A stretch of 64,000 nucleotides of DNA from Myroides albus (GTDB taxonomy: Bacteria; Bacteroidota; Bacteroidia; Flavobacteriales; Flavobacteriaceae), in NCBI RefSeq assembly GCF_009711045.1, contig NZ_WMJX01000013.1, positions 29,971-93,970 of the forward strand, read 5' to 3'. Under the pieces are notes generated by a model. The model searched no databases and was not told where the DNA came from. It worked only from the letters and a program-made list of their open reading frames with translations. Every line of letters starts with the position of its first letter. Position 1 is the first letter of the stretch. The translations under genes were made by a program, and so were the position numbers. This document shows positions 28,558-38,996 of this stretch, piece by piece.

Positions 28558-28977
28558 ATGAGACAAAGAGTTCCAGTTTCGTCAATTATGACTTCAACTA
28601 TTGTTAGCTTGAATTTGACGGATTCATTAACAGATGCTGAGAAGTTATTTAAAATGCACAAGATTCGTCACTTACCTGTAGTTTCAGGTCATAAGTTGGT
28701 AGGGATATTAAGTTATACAGATTTATTGAAAATCAGTTTAGCTGATACGGATGAAGATGATAATATCGTGGATACAACCGTTTATAATATGTTTACATTA
28801 GAACAGGTTATGGTAAAGAATGTTACTACGATACAGGCAGATGACAATATAAAGGATGCTGCTGAAATATTAGTTAAAAAAGATTTTCGAGCATTACCTG
28901 TTTTAGATGGGCAGGTACTTGTAGGAATGTTAACTACAACGGATTTGATAAAGTATCTTTTGAATCAATACGATTAG
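28558..28977 (+). CDS. CBS-domain pair protein
   Basis: This 139-residue protein consists of two CBS motifs, about residues 8-62 and 77-137 (MHKIRHLPVVSGHKLVGILS; KDFRALPVLDGQVLVGMLTT). Paired CBS domains bind adenine nucleotides and act as energy or ion-strength sensors. No catalytic or membrane domain is attached, so it probably works as a stand-alone sensor for an unknown partner. It is a single-gene unit with its own promoter box and a terminator. Confidence 0.9.
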   Translation: MRQRVPVSSIMTSTIVSLNLTDSLTDAEKLFKMHKIRHLPVVSGHKLVGILSYTDLLKISLADTDEDDNIVDTTVYNMFTLEQVMVKNVTTIQADDNIKDAAEILVKKDFRALPVLDGQVLVGMLTTTDLIKYLLNQYD

Positions 28978-29053
28978 AAAGAATTGCTATAAAAAGAAAA
29001 TTGATTTTGTGGTTTGTGAGTTTGGCTACAAAATTACATATTGTTGTTTGAGG

Positions 29054-29085
29054 AAAGCACTAGTGTTCAGCATTAGTGCTTTTTT
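29054..29085 (+). terminator. Intrinsic terminator of the CBS gene
   Basis: AAAGCACTAGTG 29054-29065 pairs with CATTAGTGCTTT 29071-29082 and leads into T residues. Confidence 0.88.
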
Positions 29086-30091
29086 ATTTTGCATATAGAT
29101 AGCGCTTTGGGAATAGCATCTTTGTTGAGTAGAATAGTGGTCTTGCTGTATAGATGTCTATATAAGTGAAGTATTTTTATAAATCTATAGCAGAAGTGTT
29201 TTTTATCCAAAAGATTCAAATAGTTTGTAAGGACGAGGATTAAAACCTCATGCATCACTGAAAGGGATAAGAATGTTTTTGTTTTTACATTAAGAGTCCG
29301 ATTTGGAGCTATATCGCAACTATATGTGTGGTAATAAATATATAGCACTTGAATATATGAGTATCGTATAAAGCGAAATAACAATGTGTAAATGGTGCTT
29401 TAGGAATGTAATTAATATGAGTGAGTAAGTAATGCTATCACTATTTCTCTGTTTTTTTGTAAATAATCTTAATGTCTGAGATTATTAATCTTTACATACA
29501 CTTGCTTAGCATTTGTAGATCATTTCAATAAAAGTGCTTACTCCTTCTTGTCGATTTTAAGACTTTAGAAATGGTTAAGCGCTTGCAAAACACTTAGATT
29601 CGTTGGACTTTCTTGCTGTTTTCTTCGTGTATCCTTGGGGTTTTATCTGCAAAAAGGCGTGTTTCTCGAAGAAAACCCTTAGCAAACTGCCAGAAATCCC
29701 AAAGGAAGTACGATCAAGATTGTACTGATTTTAACTTCATGCACAAAATAAATGTAGTTATTTTTGATCTCTAAGTTTTTCATGTCGCATCCATAGAGGC
29801 TCTATTAAAGGATGTGATTTTGTTGTTTTAAGAGATGATTAAATAGGATATTACCTTATCTAATTTTGCTTTATTTTAAAACGACATTAATACTTTTTGC
29901 CTTCTCTCAAGTTTTGAAGCCGATGTGGTTTTTTGAAGTACTTGTTTTAACTTATGGTAGATATTTGAGATTTTAACAAGAATGTAATGCTAATTGTACT
30001 TATAATTTAAAATGAAAAGAATGACAGGTATACAATGGTGTACAATGAGTTATATTTCGTAATTTAGTGTCTTTGTATTAAAATTGCGTAT
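29086..30091. other. 1-kb gene-free region with repeat copy B
   Basis: Apart from the inverted repeat at 29603-29709 and an 8-bp hairpin (AATAATCT 29462-29469 with AGATTATT 29479-29486), nothing can be named. A 103-codon minus-strand ORF runs through the CBS terminator and looks random. Confidence 0.5.
29603..29709. repeat. Dispersed intergenic inverted repeat, copy B
   Basis: The core GGGTTTTAT (29638-29646), AAAAGGCGT (29652-29660) and CGAAGAAAACCC (29667-29678) repeats the core of copy A in the same order and nearly the same spacing. The outer end TTGGACTTTCTT resembles TTGCACTTTCTT of copies A and C. Confidence 0.72.
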
Positions 30092-30553
30092 ATGACTAGT
30101 GATTATGTCGCCTTATTAAATAGGTCAAAAGTAATATTAGAAAGGAAAGATATTACGAGAAATCAAATACTTCAAGAAATATGTGAATTGTTATATGATT
30201 CTATTTCTTATTACGATTGGGTAGGTTATTATTTTGCTGATCATTCAACTGATTTATTACACTTAGGACCGTTTATTGGAGAGCCAACAGAGCATACTGT
30301 AATTCCATTTGGAAAGGGGATTTGTGGTCAAGTTGCCCTAAGTAATGAAACTTTTGTCGTTGATGATGTTACAGCTCAATCTAATTATATTGCATGTAGT
30401 TTGACGGTAAAGTCTGAAATCGTTGTTCCTATATTTGTGCAGGGTATTAATATAGGTCAGATAGATATTGATTCTCATACCTTGAACGCATTTACGAATG
30501 AAGATAAAAGCTTTTTAGAAGCTTTAAACAAAGAAGTAGCCAAATTGTATTAG
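30092..30553 (+). CDS. GAF-domain protein related to free methionine-(R)-sulfoxide reductase
   Basis: This 153-residue single GAF domain matches the fRMsr group, which reduces free methionine-R-sulfoxide: HTVIPFGKGICGQVALS followed by YIACSLTVKSEIVVPIF. Two of the three family cysteines are kept, one in GICG and the catalytic one in IACS. The third, ten residues before GICG, is replaced by His, so resolution of the catalytic intermediate may differ or activity may be lost. Canonical sequences have C-x9-C there. The gene stands alone before rpsO. Confidence 0.82.
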   Translation: MTSDYVALLNRSKVILERKDITRNQILQEICELLYDSISYYDWVGYYFADHSTDLLHLGPFIGEPTEHTVIPFGKGICGQVALSNETFVVDDVTAQSNYIACSLTVKSEIVVPIFVQGINIGQIDIDSHTLNAFTNEDKSFLEALNKEVAKLY

Positions 30554-30633
30554 AGCTCTTTTTTATAATGTTGTTGTTTTGTTCTTTGAAATAAAAAATA
30601 TGATTTTTAATGGTGTTTTCTCGAAAATAAAAT

Positions 30634-30641
30634 TACCTTTG
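30634..30641 (+). promoter_or_regulatory. Candidate -7 box (TACCTTTG) of rpsO
   Basis: It matches TAnnTTTG about 58 bp before the rpsO ATG, leaving room for a leader. Confidence 0.6.
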
Positions 30642-30698
30642 CACCAAATTATAGATAGACTATAATTGCCGCATAAAAATCATTTAAAAAATATTGGC

Positions 30699-30968
30699 AT
30701 GTATTTAACAAAAGAGAAAAAAGCTGAGATCTTCGCTAAACACGGAGGAAAAGCTGTAAACACTGGATCTGCTGAAGGACAAATTGCTTTGTTCACTTAC
30801 AGAATCTCTCACTTAACTGAGCACTTAAAAAGAAATCGTAAAGATTACAACACTGAGCGTTCATTAGTTCTTTTAGTAGGTAAAAGAAGAAGACTTCTTG
30901 ACTATTTAAAGAATACTGAGATCAACAGATACCGTGAGATCATTAAGGAATTGAATATTAGAAAATAA
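30699..30968 (+). CDS. rpsO: 30S ribosomal protein S15
   Basis: S15 binds the central domain of 16S rRNA. With the start at ATG 30699 the protein has 89 residues, the usual size; a longer frame from TTG 30666 would add an unrelated N-terminus. Typical segments are [22 protein letters not shown] and the C-terminal [15 protein letters not shown]. It lies before pnp, as in many bacteria, but a terminator separates the two. Confidence 0.97.
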   Translation: MYLTKEKKAEIFAKHGGKAVNTGSAEGQIALFTYRISHLTEHLKRNRKDYNTERSLVLLVGKRRRLLDYLKNTEINRYREIIKELNIRK

Positions 30969-30977
30969 TCAATTGAG

Positions 30978-31010
30978 AAGAGGTGCCCTTGTGCGCCTCT
31001 TTTTCTTTTT
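30978..31010 (+). terminator. Intrinsic terminator of rpsO
   Basis: AAGAGGTGC 30978-30986 pairs with GCGCCTCTT 30993-31001, with one G-T pair, and a T-rich tail follows. Confidence 0.85.
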
Positions 31011-31051
31011 TAGCCTTTTAGCAGAAAAAGTCTGGTTTTTCATTGGGTTTC

Positions 31052-31141
31052 ATACAACTACACAACACAACAACACAACACACACAGAATTATTAATGTC
31101 TCTCTTCGGAGAGACAGAAACCCTAAAGTATTTATTATTAT
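31052..31141 (+). promoter_or_regulatory. pnp leader: CA-rich tract and UUCG hairpin
   Basis: A 35-bp tract made almost only of A and C (31052-31086) is followed by a 7-bp stem, GTCTCTC 31098-31104 with GAGAGAC 31109-31115, closed by a C(TTCG)G tetraloop. The hairpin ends 26 bp before the pnp start. In enterobacteria a leader hairpin controls pnp through RNase III and PNPase itself; a like role here is inference. Confidence 0.6.
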
Positions 31142-33304
31142 ATGATTCCTAAGGTAACCAAAGAAATTATCGATTTAGGTGATGGTAGAAGCATCTCAAT
31201 CGAAACAGGGAAATTAGCAAAACAAGCAGATGGATCTGTTGTAGTAAGAATGGGAGACTGTATGCTTTTGGCAACAGCAGTTTCTGCTCGTACTGCAAAT
31301 CCAGGTGTTGATTTCTTACCATTAACTGTAGATTACAGAGAAAAATTTTCTGCTGCTGGACGTTTTCCAGGAGGCTTTTTTAAACGTGAGGCTCGTCCAA
31401 GTGATCAAGAGATTTTGACAATGCGTCTTGTAGACCGTTGTTTACGTCCTTTATTCCCGGATGATTATCACGCAGAGACACAGGTGATGATTTCACTTAT
31501 GTCTTTCGATGAGAATGTTATGCCTGATGCATTAGCTGGTTTGGCTGCTTCTGCAGCATTAGCTGTATCGGATATTCCATTTTACAATTACATTTCTGAA
31601 GTAAGAGTTGCTCGTGTAGACGGACAATTAATCATTAATCCTTCTAAAGAGCAATTAGAAGCATCAGACATCGATATGATGATTGGAGCATCTAAAGATT
31701 CTGTTTGTATGGTGGAAGGGGAGATGAAAGAAATCTCTGAGGCAGAAATGATTGAAGCAATTAAGTTTGCACACGAAGCAATTAAAGCTCAGATTGAGGC
31801 TCAAGAAAAGATGCGTGCTGCATTAGGACTTACTTACCGTGAGTACGAACCAGAAGCATCAGATGCTGAAGTAGAGAAAATTGTTTATGATGCATCTTAT
31901 GCTAAACTTTATGATATCGCTTCTCATGCAAGTGCTAAAGCAGAGCGTGGAGAGAAATTTGCTGAAGTATACGAAGAAGTTAAAGCTTTGTTTTCTGAGG
32001 AAGACTTAGAAGAAAAAGGTGAACTTATTAGCACTTACTTCAAGAAAACGCAAAAAGAAGCTGTTCGTAATTTAATTTTAGATCAAGGAATTCGTTTAGA
32101 TGGTCGTAAGACTACTGAGATTCGTCCTATCTGGTGTGAAGTTGATTATTTACCATCTACGCATGGTTCATCTATTTTTACACGTGGGGAAACTCAAGCT
32201 TTAGCAACAGTAACACTGGGAACTTCTCGCGAAGCTAATGTTATTGATTTGCCAAGTGAACAAGGTGAAGAGAAATTCTATTTACATTATAATTTCCCTC
32301 CATTCTCAACAGGTGAAGCTAAGCCATTAAGAGGAACTTCTCGTAGAGAAGTTGGACACGGAAACCTTGCACAACGTGCGCTTAAGAATATGATTCCTGC
32401 TGATTGTCCGTATACTATTCGTTTAGTATCTGACGTATTAGAGTCTAATGGATCTTCTTCTATGGCTACAGTTTGTGCTGGTACATTAGCATTAATGGAT
32501 GCTGGTATTCAGATTGAAAAACCTGTATCAGGTATTGCAATGGGACTTATTTCTGATGCGAAAACTGGTCGTTGGGCTGTGTTGTCTGATATCTTAGGAG
32601 ATGAAGATCACTTAGGAGATATGGACTTCAAAGTTACAGGTACTAAAGACGGTATTACAGCATGTCAGATGGATATTAAGATTGAAGGGTTAGCTTACGA
32701 GATTATGGAGCAAGCTTTAAAACAAGCTCACGACGGTCGTATGCACATTCTTGGATTATTAGTTGACACTATTGCTACTCCAAATGCTACTGTTAAACCT
32801 AAAGCTCCGAAGATTATTACAGTTAGTATTCCGAAAGACTTTATTGGTGCTATCATTGGACCTGGAGGTAAAAACATTCAAGCTTTACAAGCTGAAACGG
32901 GAACTACAATTGTTATCAACGAAGAAGGTGACTTTGGTATTATTGAAGTGTTGGGAACTGATCAAGCTGGAATGGACAAAGCATTAGCTTCGATTAGCAA
33001 TACTACTTTCTCTCCTGTTGAAGGTGAAACTTATCACGTAAAAGTAGTTAAGATGCTTGACTTCGGTGCAGTTGTTGAATTTGTACCTGGTAAAGAGACT
33101 TTACTACACGTATCTGAGTTGGATTGGAAACGCATAGAGAATGTGGGAGATGTACTTCAGCTTGGAGATGAGTTAGATGTTAAGTATATGGGTATTGACC
33201 CTAAAACTAAAAAAGCTAAAGTATCTCGTAAAGCTTTAATGCCTCGTCCTCCTAAAGTGGAGAAGAAAGATGATGCTCCTAAAAAGAATAATCAAGAGAA
33301 ATAA
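31142..33304 (+). CDS. pnp: Polyribonucleotide nucleotidyltransferase (PNPase)
   Basis: PNPase is a phosphorolytic 3'-5' exoribonuclease central to mRNA decay. The 720-residue layout is complete: first RNase PH domain ([19 protein letters not shown]), the helical linker, second RNase PH domain ([13 protein letters not shown]), a KH domain with [12 protein letters not shown] near residue 575, and an S1 domain from about 632 ([20 protein letters not shown]). The lysine-rich tail after S1 is short. It has its own leader behind the rpsO terminator. Confidence 0.97.
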   Translation: MIPKVTKEIIDLGDGRSISIETGKLAKQADGSVVVRMGDCMLLATAVSARTANPGVDFLPLTVDYREKFSAAGRFPGGFFKREARPSDQEILTMRLVDRCLRPLFPDDYHAETQVMISLMSFDENVMPDALAGLAASAALAVSDIPFYNYISEVRVARVDGQLIINPSKEQLEASDIDMMIGASKDSVCMVEGEMKEISEAEMIEAIKFAHEAIKAQIEAQEKMRAALGLTYREYEPEASDAEVEKIVYDASYAKLYDIASHASAKAERGEKFAEVYEEVKALFSEEDLEEKGELISTYFKKTQKEAVRNLILDQGIRLDGRKTTEIRPIWCEVDYLPSTHGSSIFTRGETQALATVTLGTSREANVIDLPSEQGEEKFYLHYNFPPFSTGEAKPLRGTSRREVGHGNLAQRALKNMIPADCPYTIRLVSDVLESNGSSSMATVCAGTLALMDAGIQIEKPVSGIAMGLISDAKTGRWAVLSDILGDEDHLGDMDFKVTGTKDGITACQMDIKIEGLAYEIMEQALKQAHDGRMHILGLLVDTIATPNATVKPKAPKIITVSIPKDFIGAIIGPGGKNIQALQAETGTTIVINEEGDFGIIEVLGTDQAGMDKALASISNTTFSPVEGETYHVKVVKMLDFGAVVEFVPGKETLLHVSELDWKRIENVGDVLQLGDELDVKYMGIDPKTKKAKVSRKALMPRPPKVEKKDDAPKKNNQEK

Positions 33305-33323
33305 TTGAGTTATTTGATATTAT

Positions 33324-33353
33324 AAAGGCACCTTATTAAGGTGTCTTTTTTTA
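33324..33353 (+). terminator. Intrinsic terminator of pnp
   Basis: AAAGGCACCTT 33324-33334 pairs with AAGGTGTCTTT 33338-33348, followed by T residues. Confidence 0.87.
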
Positions 33354-33572
33354 TGTTTAAAAGTGTGTTTTTTACTTTTATGATATTTTGTGAACTTCTG
33401 TGTACTCTGGATGGGTATTTGTAATATAAGGGTTACCCTCTTGTAGTAAAGCCATGTTTTTTATGATAATTAGTGGTAATAATTTACTTGTAAAACTCTT
33501 TCTAAAGTTAGTGTATTTTAGTATAAGCCTAATTTGTAGTATCTTAGCTTGGTTACTAAAATAAGGTGATAA

Positions 33573-35178
<1,606 letters not shown>

Positions 35179-35196
35179 TTGGCATAATAAGTGTTT

Positions 35197-35238
35197 AAAG
35201 CACCTAAAGGGTTTGTTGTACCTTTTAGGTGCTTTTTT
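35197..35238 (+). terminator. Intrinsic terminator of the FMO gene
   Basis: AAAGCACCTAAAGG 35197-35210 pairs with CCTTTTAGGTGCTTT 35221-35235 (one bulged base), then T residues. Confidence 0.87.
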
Positions 35239-35346
35239 GTAAAGTATTGTTAAAAGTGAGTCGAAGAAGTATGTTGTTGTAACTTTTTGATGATTACTTA
35301 CGTATAATGAATGTTACATTAAATAGAAATAAAGGATAGAAATAAT

Positions 35347-36210
35347 ATGAGACAACTTAAAATTACCAAGCAGGTAACCAACAGAGAGACGGCATCGTTG
35401 GATAAATACTTGCAAGAAATTGGTAAAGTAGACCTAATTACGGCTGATGAAGAGGTGGAATTGGCTCAGCGAATTAAAGCTGGTGATCAACGCGCACTTG
35501 AGAAATTGACTAAAGCAAATTTACGTTTCGTTGTATCTGTTGCTAAGCAATATCAGAATCAAGGTTTAACACTTCCCGATTTAATTAATGAAGGAAACCT
35601 TGGATTGATAAAAGCTGCTCAACGTTTTGATGAGACTCGTGGGTTTAAGTTTATTTCTTATGCTGTATGGTGGATTCGTCAATCAATTCTTTCTGCTTTA
35701 GCAGAACAATCGAGAATTGTAAGACTACCATTGAACAAGATTGGGTCAATCAATAAAATCAACAAGATGTACGCTTTACTTGAGCAATCAAATGAAAGAC
35801 CACCATCTGCTGAGGAAATTGCTATTGAGCTTGATATGACTGTCAATGACGTGAAAGAGAGTATGAAGAACTCTGGACGTCATCTTTCAATGGATGCTCC
35901 ATTAGTTGAAGGTGAAGATTCAAACTTATATGATGTATTGCGTTCTGGTGAATCACCAAACCCTGATAGAGAGTTAATTCACGAATCTCTAAGAACTGAA
36001 ATTGAGAGAGCGCTTGAAACTTTAACTCCAAGAGAAGCTGATGTAGTACGTCTGTATTTTGGTTTAGGAGATCAACACCCTATGACTCTTGAGGAGATTG
36101 GAGAAACTTTTGATTTGACAAGAGAGCGTGTCAGACAAATTAAAGAAAAAGCAATTCGCAGATTAAAACATACTTCAAGAAGTAAGATTTTAAAAACGTA
36201 TTTGGGATAA
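35347..36210 (+). CDS. rpoD: Primary sigma factor RpoD (SigA) of Bacteroidota type
   Basis: This 287-residue sigma-70 lacks region 1.1, as is known for the housekeeping sigma of Bacteroidota, which recognises TTG/TAnnTTTG promoters. Region 1.2 ([22 protein letters not shown]) is followed by region 2 ([41 protein letters not shown]), region 3 and region 4 with [19 protein letters not shown] near residue 250. The many TAnnTTTG boxes in this window agree with its expected specificity. Confidence 0.96.
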   Translation: MRQLKITKQVTNRETASLDKYLQEIGKVDLITADEEVELAQRIKAGDQRALEKLTKANLRFVVSVAKQYQNQGLTLPDLINEGNLGLIKAAQRFDETRGFKFISYAVWWIRQSILSALAEQSRIVRLPLNKIGSINKINKMYALLEQSNERPPSAEEIAIELDMTVNDVKESMKNSGRHLSMDAPLVEGEDSNLYDVLRSGESPNPDRELIHESLRTEIERALETLTPREADVVRLYFGLGDQHPMTLEEIGETFDLTRERVRQIKEKAIRRLKHTSRSKILKTYLG

Positions 36211-36230
36211 GACTTATACTTATATATTCA

Positions 36231-36265
36231 AAAAGCGCTACACTTTAAGTGTAGCGCTTTTTTTA
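36231..36265 (+). terminator. Intrinsic terminator of rpoD
   Basis: AAAGCGCTACACTT 36232-36245 pairs with AAGTGTAGCGCTTT 36247-36260 and is followed by T residues. Confidence 0.9.
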
Positions 36266-36268
36266 TTT

Positions 36269-36298
36269 TTGTTATCCAGCGATTGTTGTGTATATTTG
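36269..36298 (+). promoter_or_regulatory. Promoter of the first C-x9-C-x3-C gene
   Basis: TTG at 36269-36271, 19 bp spacer, TATATTTG at 36291-36298. The box ends only 6 bp before the ATG, so the mRNA should be leaderless or nearly so. Confidence 0.75.
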
Positions 36299-36304
36299 TG
36301 TGGT

Positions 36305-36673
36305 ATGAAGAATTTTTTATTAATCATAATAACAGTTGTCTTATTTCGACCTGTAGTTCCTCTTTTGGACTATGCAATCGACTATGAGTATATCTCGACA
36401 GTATTGTGTATTAATAAAGAAAAACCTGAATTAGAATGTAATGGTAAGTGTTATTTGATGCAGGAAATGGCCAAGGTTGCCGAGGATCAAAATAACGATA
36501 TGGCAAAAAAACTCAGTAACTTATCTTTTTCATTTATCTATTATCTTTCTGATGTGGTAGAGATTGAGTTTCACAATTTTGCATCTACATTGAAAGATAA
36601 AATAGAAAGTTATACTGTTTTTAGTTTAAAGACTTTTGTTGACTTTTTTTTCAGACCCCCTCTCATTAATTAG
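36305..36673 (+). CDS. Membrane-anchored Cys-motif protein, paralogue 1
   Basis: I know no function for this 122-residue protein. One hydrophobic segment (residues 4-20) can act as signal or anchor; behind it lies VLC-x9-ECNGKC, with cysteines at residues 35, 45 and 49. The C-x3-C pair recalls the copper site of Sco-type chaperones, though the fold is not evident. The C-terminus ends in FFFRPPLIN. A second gene at 37689 has the three cysteines and the KPELECNGKC stretch at identical positions. I start at ATG 36305; an upstream in-frame ATG at 36269 lies within the promoter. The neighbours suggest copper handling. Confidence 0.7.
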   Translation: MKNFLLIIITVVLFRPVVPLLDYAIDYEYISTVLCINKEKPELECNGKCYLMQEMAKVAEDQNNDMAKKLSNLSFSFIYYLSDVVEIEFHNFASTLKDKIESYTVFSLKTFVDFFFRPPLIN

Positions 36674-36727
36674 TGAATTTAGGCTCATTTAGAGCTGATA
36701 AAATTATTAATTAATACTTCAAATCTT

Positions 36728-37594
36728 ATGTTAAATCAAAGCATAAGATCTTGTTCCATCTCTTATTTTACACATGGTAATTCGTCACTATTTATGGGTG
36801 ATACGGATAGTATTGTGTATGATTTTCCTTTATTGAGCCAGTGTTTTGTTGGGCAGTTCTATATGATTATCATTGTGACCAAGGGAAAGTACGCAGTTAC
36901 TGTAAATGAGTATAATTTGACGGATCAAGATCAAACTGTTATTATTATCAAACCTGGTGATTACGCTCAGCTACATTTCGAAGATTGTTCAGGCTATGTT
37001 ATTGCCTTTGAAGAGTCTTTTTTTAGTCAGCGTTATCACGAGAATAATCTGCGATTATTTAATTTTTTTCAACCTGAGGTGCTTCCTTATGCTAAATTGC
37101 CATATGACCAATTGAGTAAACTGCTTTTGATGGTTCAGTTAATGGTAGGTGAGTATCAATCAGTCAATCAAAATAGGGAAGTTGTTTTGCGTTCTTATTT
37201 AAATATTTTATTGTTTGACTTTCAAAATTTGACAGAGCACCCTGTTCCTATGAGTGAGTCTTTAGTTAAGCCACTGAATGATAAAGTAGGTGAGTTTGTA
37301 GCCCTTGTCGATCAATTTTATAAGGAGGCGAAAACTCCTTCTTTTTACGCTGATAAATTATGTGTTACACCGAACTATCTGAATAAGCTGTGTAAACAAG
37401 AAAGAGGATTAACAGCGGGGCAGATTGTTCGTCAACGTATCATAGTGGAAGCAAAGCGACTTTTGCGCTTTACGTCTTTTACAATAAAGGAGATTGGCAA
37501 TGAATTACAGTTCGATAGTACTTCTTACTTTGTGACATTTTTTAAGAAGCAGGAAGGTAAGACTCCTGAAGAATACCGTCGACTTGTTGTTTAG
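36728..37594 (+). CDS. AraC-family transcriptional regulator
   Basis: The 288-residue protein has an N-terminal cupin-like sensing region (VIIIKPGDYAQLHFEDCSG) and a C-terminal AraC DNA-binding domain from about residue 185: first helix-turn-helix FYADKLCVTPNYLNKLCKQ, second TIKEIGNELQFDSTSYFVTF, then FFKKQEGKTPEEYRR. It lies between the two Cys-motif genes, 54 bp after the first, and is likely the local regulator of this group. The ligand is unknown; the sensing region holds few cysteines, so direct metal sensing is not obvious. Confidence 0.9.
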   Translation: MLNQSIRSCSISYFTHGNSSLFMGDTDSIVYDFPLLSQCFVGQFYMIIIVTKGKYAVTVNEYNLTDQDQTVIIIKPGDYAQLHFEDCSGYVIAFEESFFSQRYHENNLRLFNFFQPEVLPYAKLPYDQLSKLLLMVQLMVGEYQSVNQNREVVLRSYLNILLFDFQNLTEHPVPMSESLVKPLNDKVGEFVALVDQFYKEAKTPSFYADKLCVTPNYLNKLCKQERGLTAGQIVRQRIIVEAKRLLRFTSFTIKEIGNELQFDSTSYFVTFFKKQEGKTPEEYRRLVV

Positions 37595-37652
37595 TTTTTC
37601 GGTTGTTCTATTTTGTAAATAGTGAAAAGTAGATAAAACTCAATCTATGTTC

Positions 37653-37684
37653 TTGTTTAGCCTTTAATCATTGTTTTAAATTTG
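37653..37684 (+). promoter_or_regulatory. Promoter of the second C-x9-C-x3-C gene
   Basis: TTG at 37653-37655, 21 bp spacer, TAAATTTG at 37677-37684. The box ends 4 bp before the GTG start, again implying a leaderless mRNA. Confidence 0.72.
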
Positions 37685-37688
37685 TCTT

Positions 37689-38048
37689 GTGAAAAAGATA
37701 TATATCATAATAGTATTTATTGTTTTATTTCGCCCTGTTGCACCGTTGGTGGAATATTGGGTTAATTACGAGTATGTATCTAAAGTTCTATGTGAGAATG
37801 TATCTAAACCAGAATTAGAGTGTAATGGTAAATGTCACTTGTCAAATGAATTATCAAAGTCTTTTGACAAATCAGGCAAGTTGGTATTTGATAAATACAA
37901 TACCTTATATGATTACTTGGTTAGTGGCACTTTCAGGTATTTGTCATTCGAATTAGCCTTAGTATGGAGGAGTGAGGCTTTGGATAGTTATGTCAATAAT
38001 TACAACTATTTACAAGTATCCTCTCTTTTAGATCCACCCATTTTCTAA
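37689..38048 (+). CDS. Membrane-anchored Cys-motif protein, paralogue 2
   Basis: This 119-residue paralogue of the product at 36305 starts with GTG. It shares LFRP at residues 13-16, the pattern YEY-x5-LC, the block KPELECNGKC, cysteines at residues 35, 45 and 49, and a C-terminus ending DPPIF against RPPLIN. The region between residue 55 and the end is much more diverged, so only the Cys block seems to be under strong constraint. It is followed by the MbnP-like and dihaem genes with no terminator before them, and may be co-transcribed with them. Confidence 0.7.
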   Translation: MKKIYIIIVFIVLFRPVAPLVEYWVNYEYVSKVLCENVSKPELECNGKCHLSNELSKSFDKSGKLVFDKYNTLYDYLVSGTFRYLSFELALVWRSEALDSYVNNYNYLQVSSLLDPPIF

Positions 38049-38074
38049 TCTTTTATAATCGTGTGTTTTGGTTG

Positions 38075-38089
38075 TCCGATTTAATCGGA
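38075..38089. promoter_or_regulatory. Candidate operator palindrome
   Basis: TCCGATT-T-AATCGGA is a perfect 15-bp palindrome 42 bp before the MbnP-like gene. It has no T tail, so a protein-binding site is more likely than a terminator. Which protein binds is not known. Confidence 0.4.
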
Positions 38090-38131
38090 AGGCCCTTGTA
38101 TTGCCCATAATTAATTAATATAAAATTAGAA

Positions 38132-38935
38132 ATGAAAAAAGTATATATATTATTATTTGCTGTTATAGCTTTTGTTTTCACGTCATGTTCGAGTGATGAC
38201 AACGCAGTTGTTGAAGTTCCTGAAGAAGTGCTTGAAGGAACAAATTCAGTTTCCTTTGTGTTTAATCATCAGATGTTTGGTGAGGATATAGTTTATGATC
38301 AGTATTACAAAGAGAACTCTATTGGAGAGTCATTGAATATCACTTTCCTGAAGTATATAGTTAGCAACTTTGTTTTAATAGATGAAAAAGGAGCAGAGTT
38401 CACTTACAAGAAGGATGACAGTTATTTCTTTGTAGATTCGAAAACGAAGGATTTCAAAATTACGCTTAACAATGTACCAGCGGGAAGGTATAGTAAAGTT
38501 AAGTTTGGTGTAGGTGTGGATCAAGAGAAGTACTTGAGAGGAATGGAAGACCAACAAGAGTTTTGGGATTTGTGTAAAGAACATGATTTAATCTGGGGAT
38601 GGATTACAGGATATAAATTTATCAATTGCCAAGGTTTATTTAAAACTGGAGGTCAAGACGAGGAAGGATTTCAATTACACATTGGTAGCCATGGTTCCAA
38701 GTTAGATAATTATAAAGAAGTTCTATTAAAAAGTCCTCAACATTTTGTTGTAAGTGCAAAGCATAAATCCACTGTTCATGTAGATCTTGAAGTATCTAAG
38801 TTATTAGACAGTACACACAAAATCGCGTTGAAGGAATCGCCATATATTATGATTGATGCTGTACGTGCGCCAAAGATTATGCAGAATGCTCAGACGATGT
38901 TTAACATACGAAGTATTGTGATTGATAAAGAATAG
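38132..38935 (+). CDS. MbnP-like lipoprotein (putative copper-binding)
   Basis: The 267-residue lipoprotein has lipobox FTSC (lipid cysteine 19) followed by SSDDNAVVEVPEEV, the flavobacterial surface-export type linker. The mature part matches the MbnP family as I know it: NSVSFVFNHQMFGED at the start, LKYIVSNFVLIDEKG, VPAGRYSKVKFGVGVD, and the conserved WGWITGYKF (Trp155, Trp157). In methanotrophs, MbnP binds copper through a kynurenine made from a tryptophan by the dihaem enzyme MbnH. The downstream gene encodes such an enzyme, which supports the call. Whether the same Trp is modified here is inference. Confidence 0.8.
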   Translation: MKKVYILLFAVIAFVFTSCSSDDNAVVEVPEEVLEGTNSVSFVFNHQMFGEDIVYDQYYKENSIGESLNITFLKYIVSNFVLIDEKGAEFTYKKDDSYFFVDSKTKDFKITLNNVPAGRYSKVKFGVGVDQEKYLRGMEDQQEFWDLCKEHDLIWGWITGYKFINCQGLFKTGGQDEEGFQLHIGSHGSKLDNYKEVLLKSPQHFVVSAKHKSTVHVDLEVSKLLDSTHKIALKESPYIMIDAVRAPKIMQNAQTMFNIRSIVIDKE

Positions 38936-38946
38936 AATTATAGTTT

Positions 38947-38977
38947 CAAAAAGGAAAGGCAGCACCTTTCCTTTTTG
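38947..38977 (+). terminator. Hairpin between the MbnP-like and dihaem genes
   Basis: A perfect 13-bp stem, CAAAAAGGAAAGG with CCTTTCCTTTTTG, and a 5-nt loop lie 12 bp after the MbnP-like stop and 20 bp before the next ATG. T residues sit mostly in the stem, so termination may be partial, lowering the dihaem enzyme relative to its partner. Confidence 0.6.
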
Positions 38978-38996
38978 TCTAAACATTGTTTGTACC

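Noticed and set aside
29073..29384. 103-codon minus-strand ORF
   Set aside because: It runs through the CBS gene terminator and has an Ile/Tyr/Leu-rich random composition expected of AT-rich non-coding DNA.
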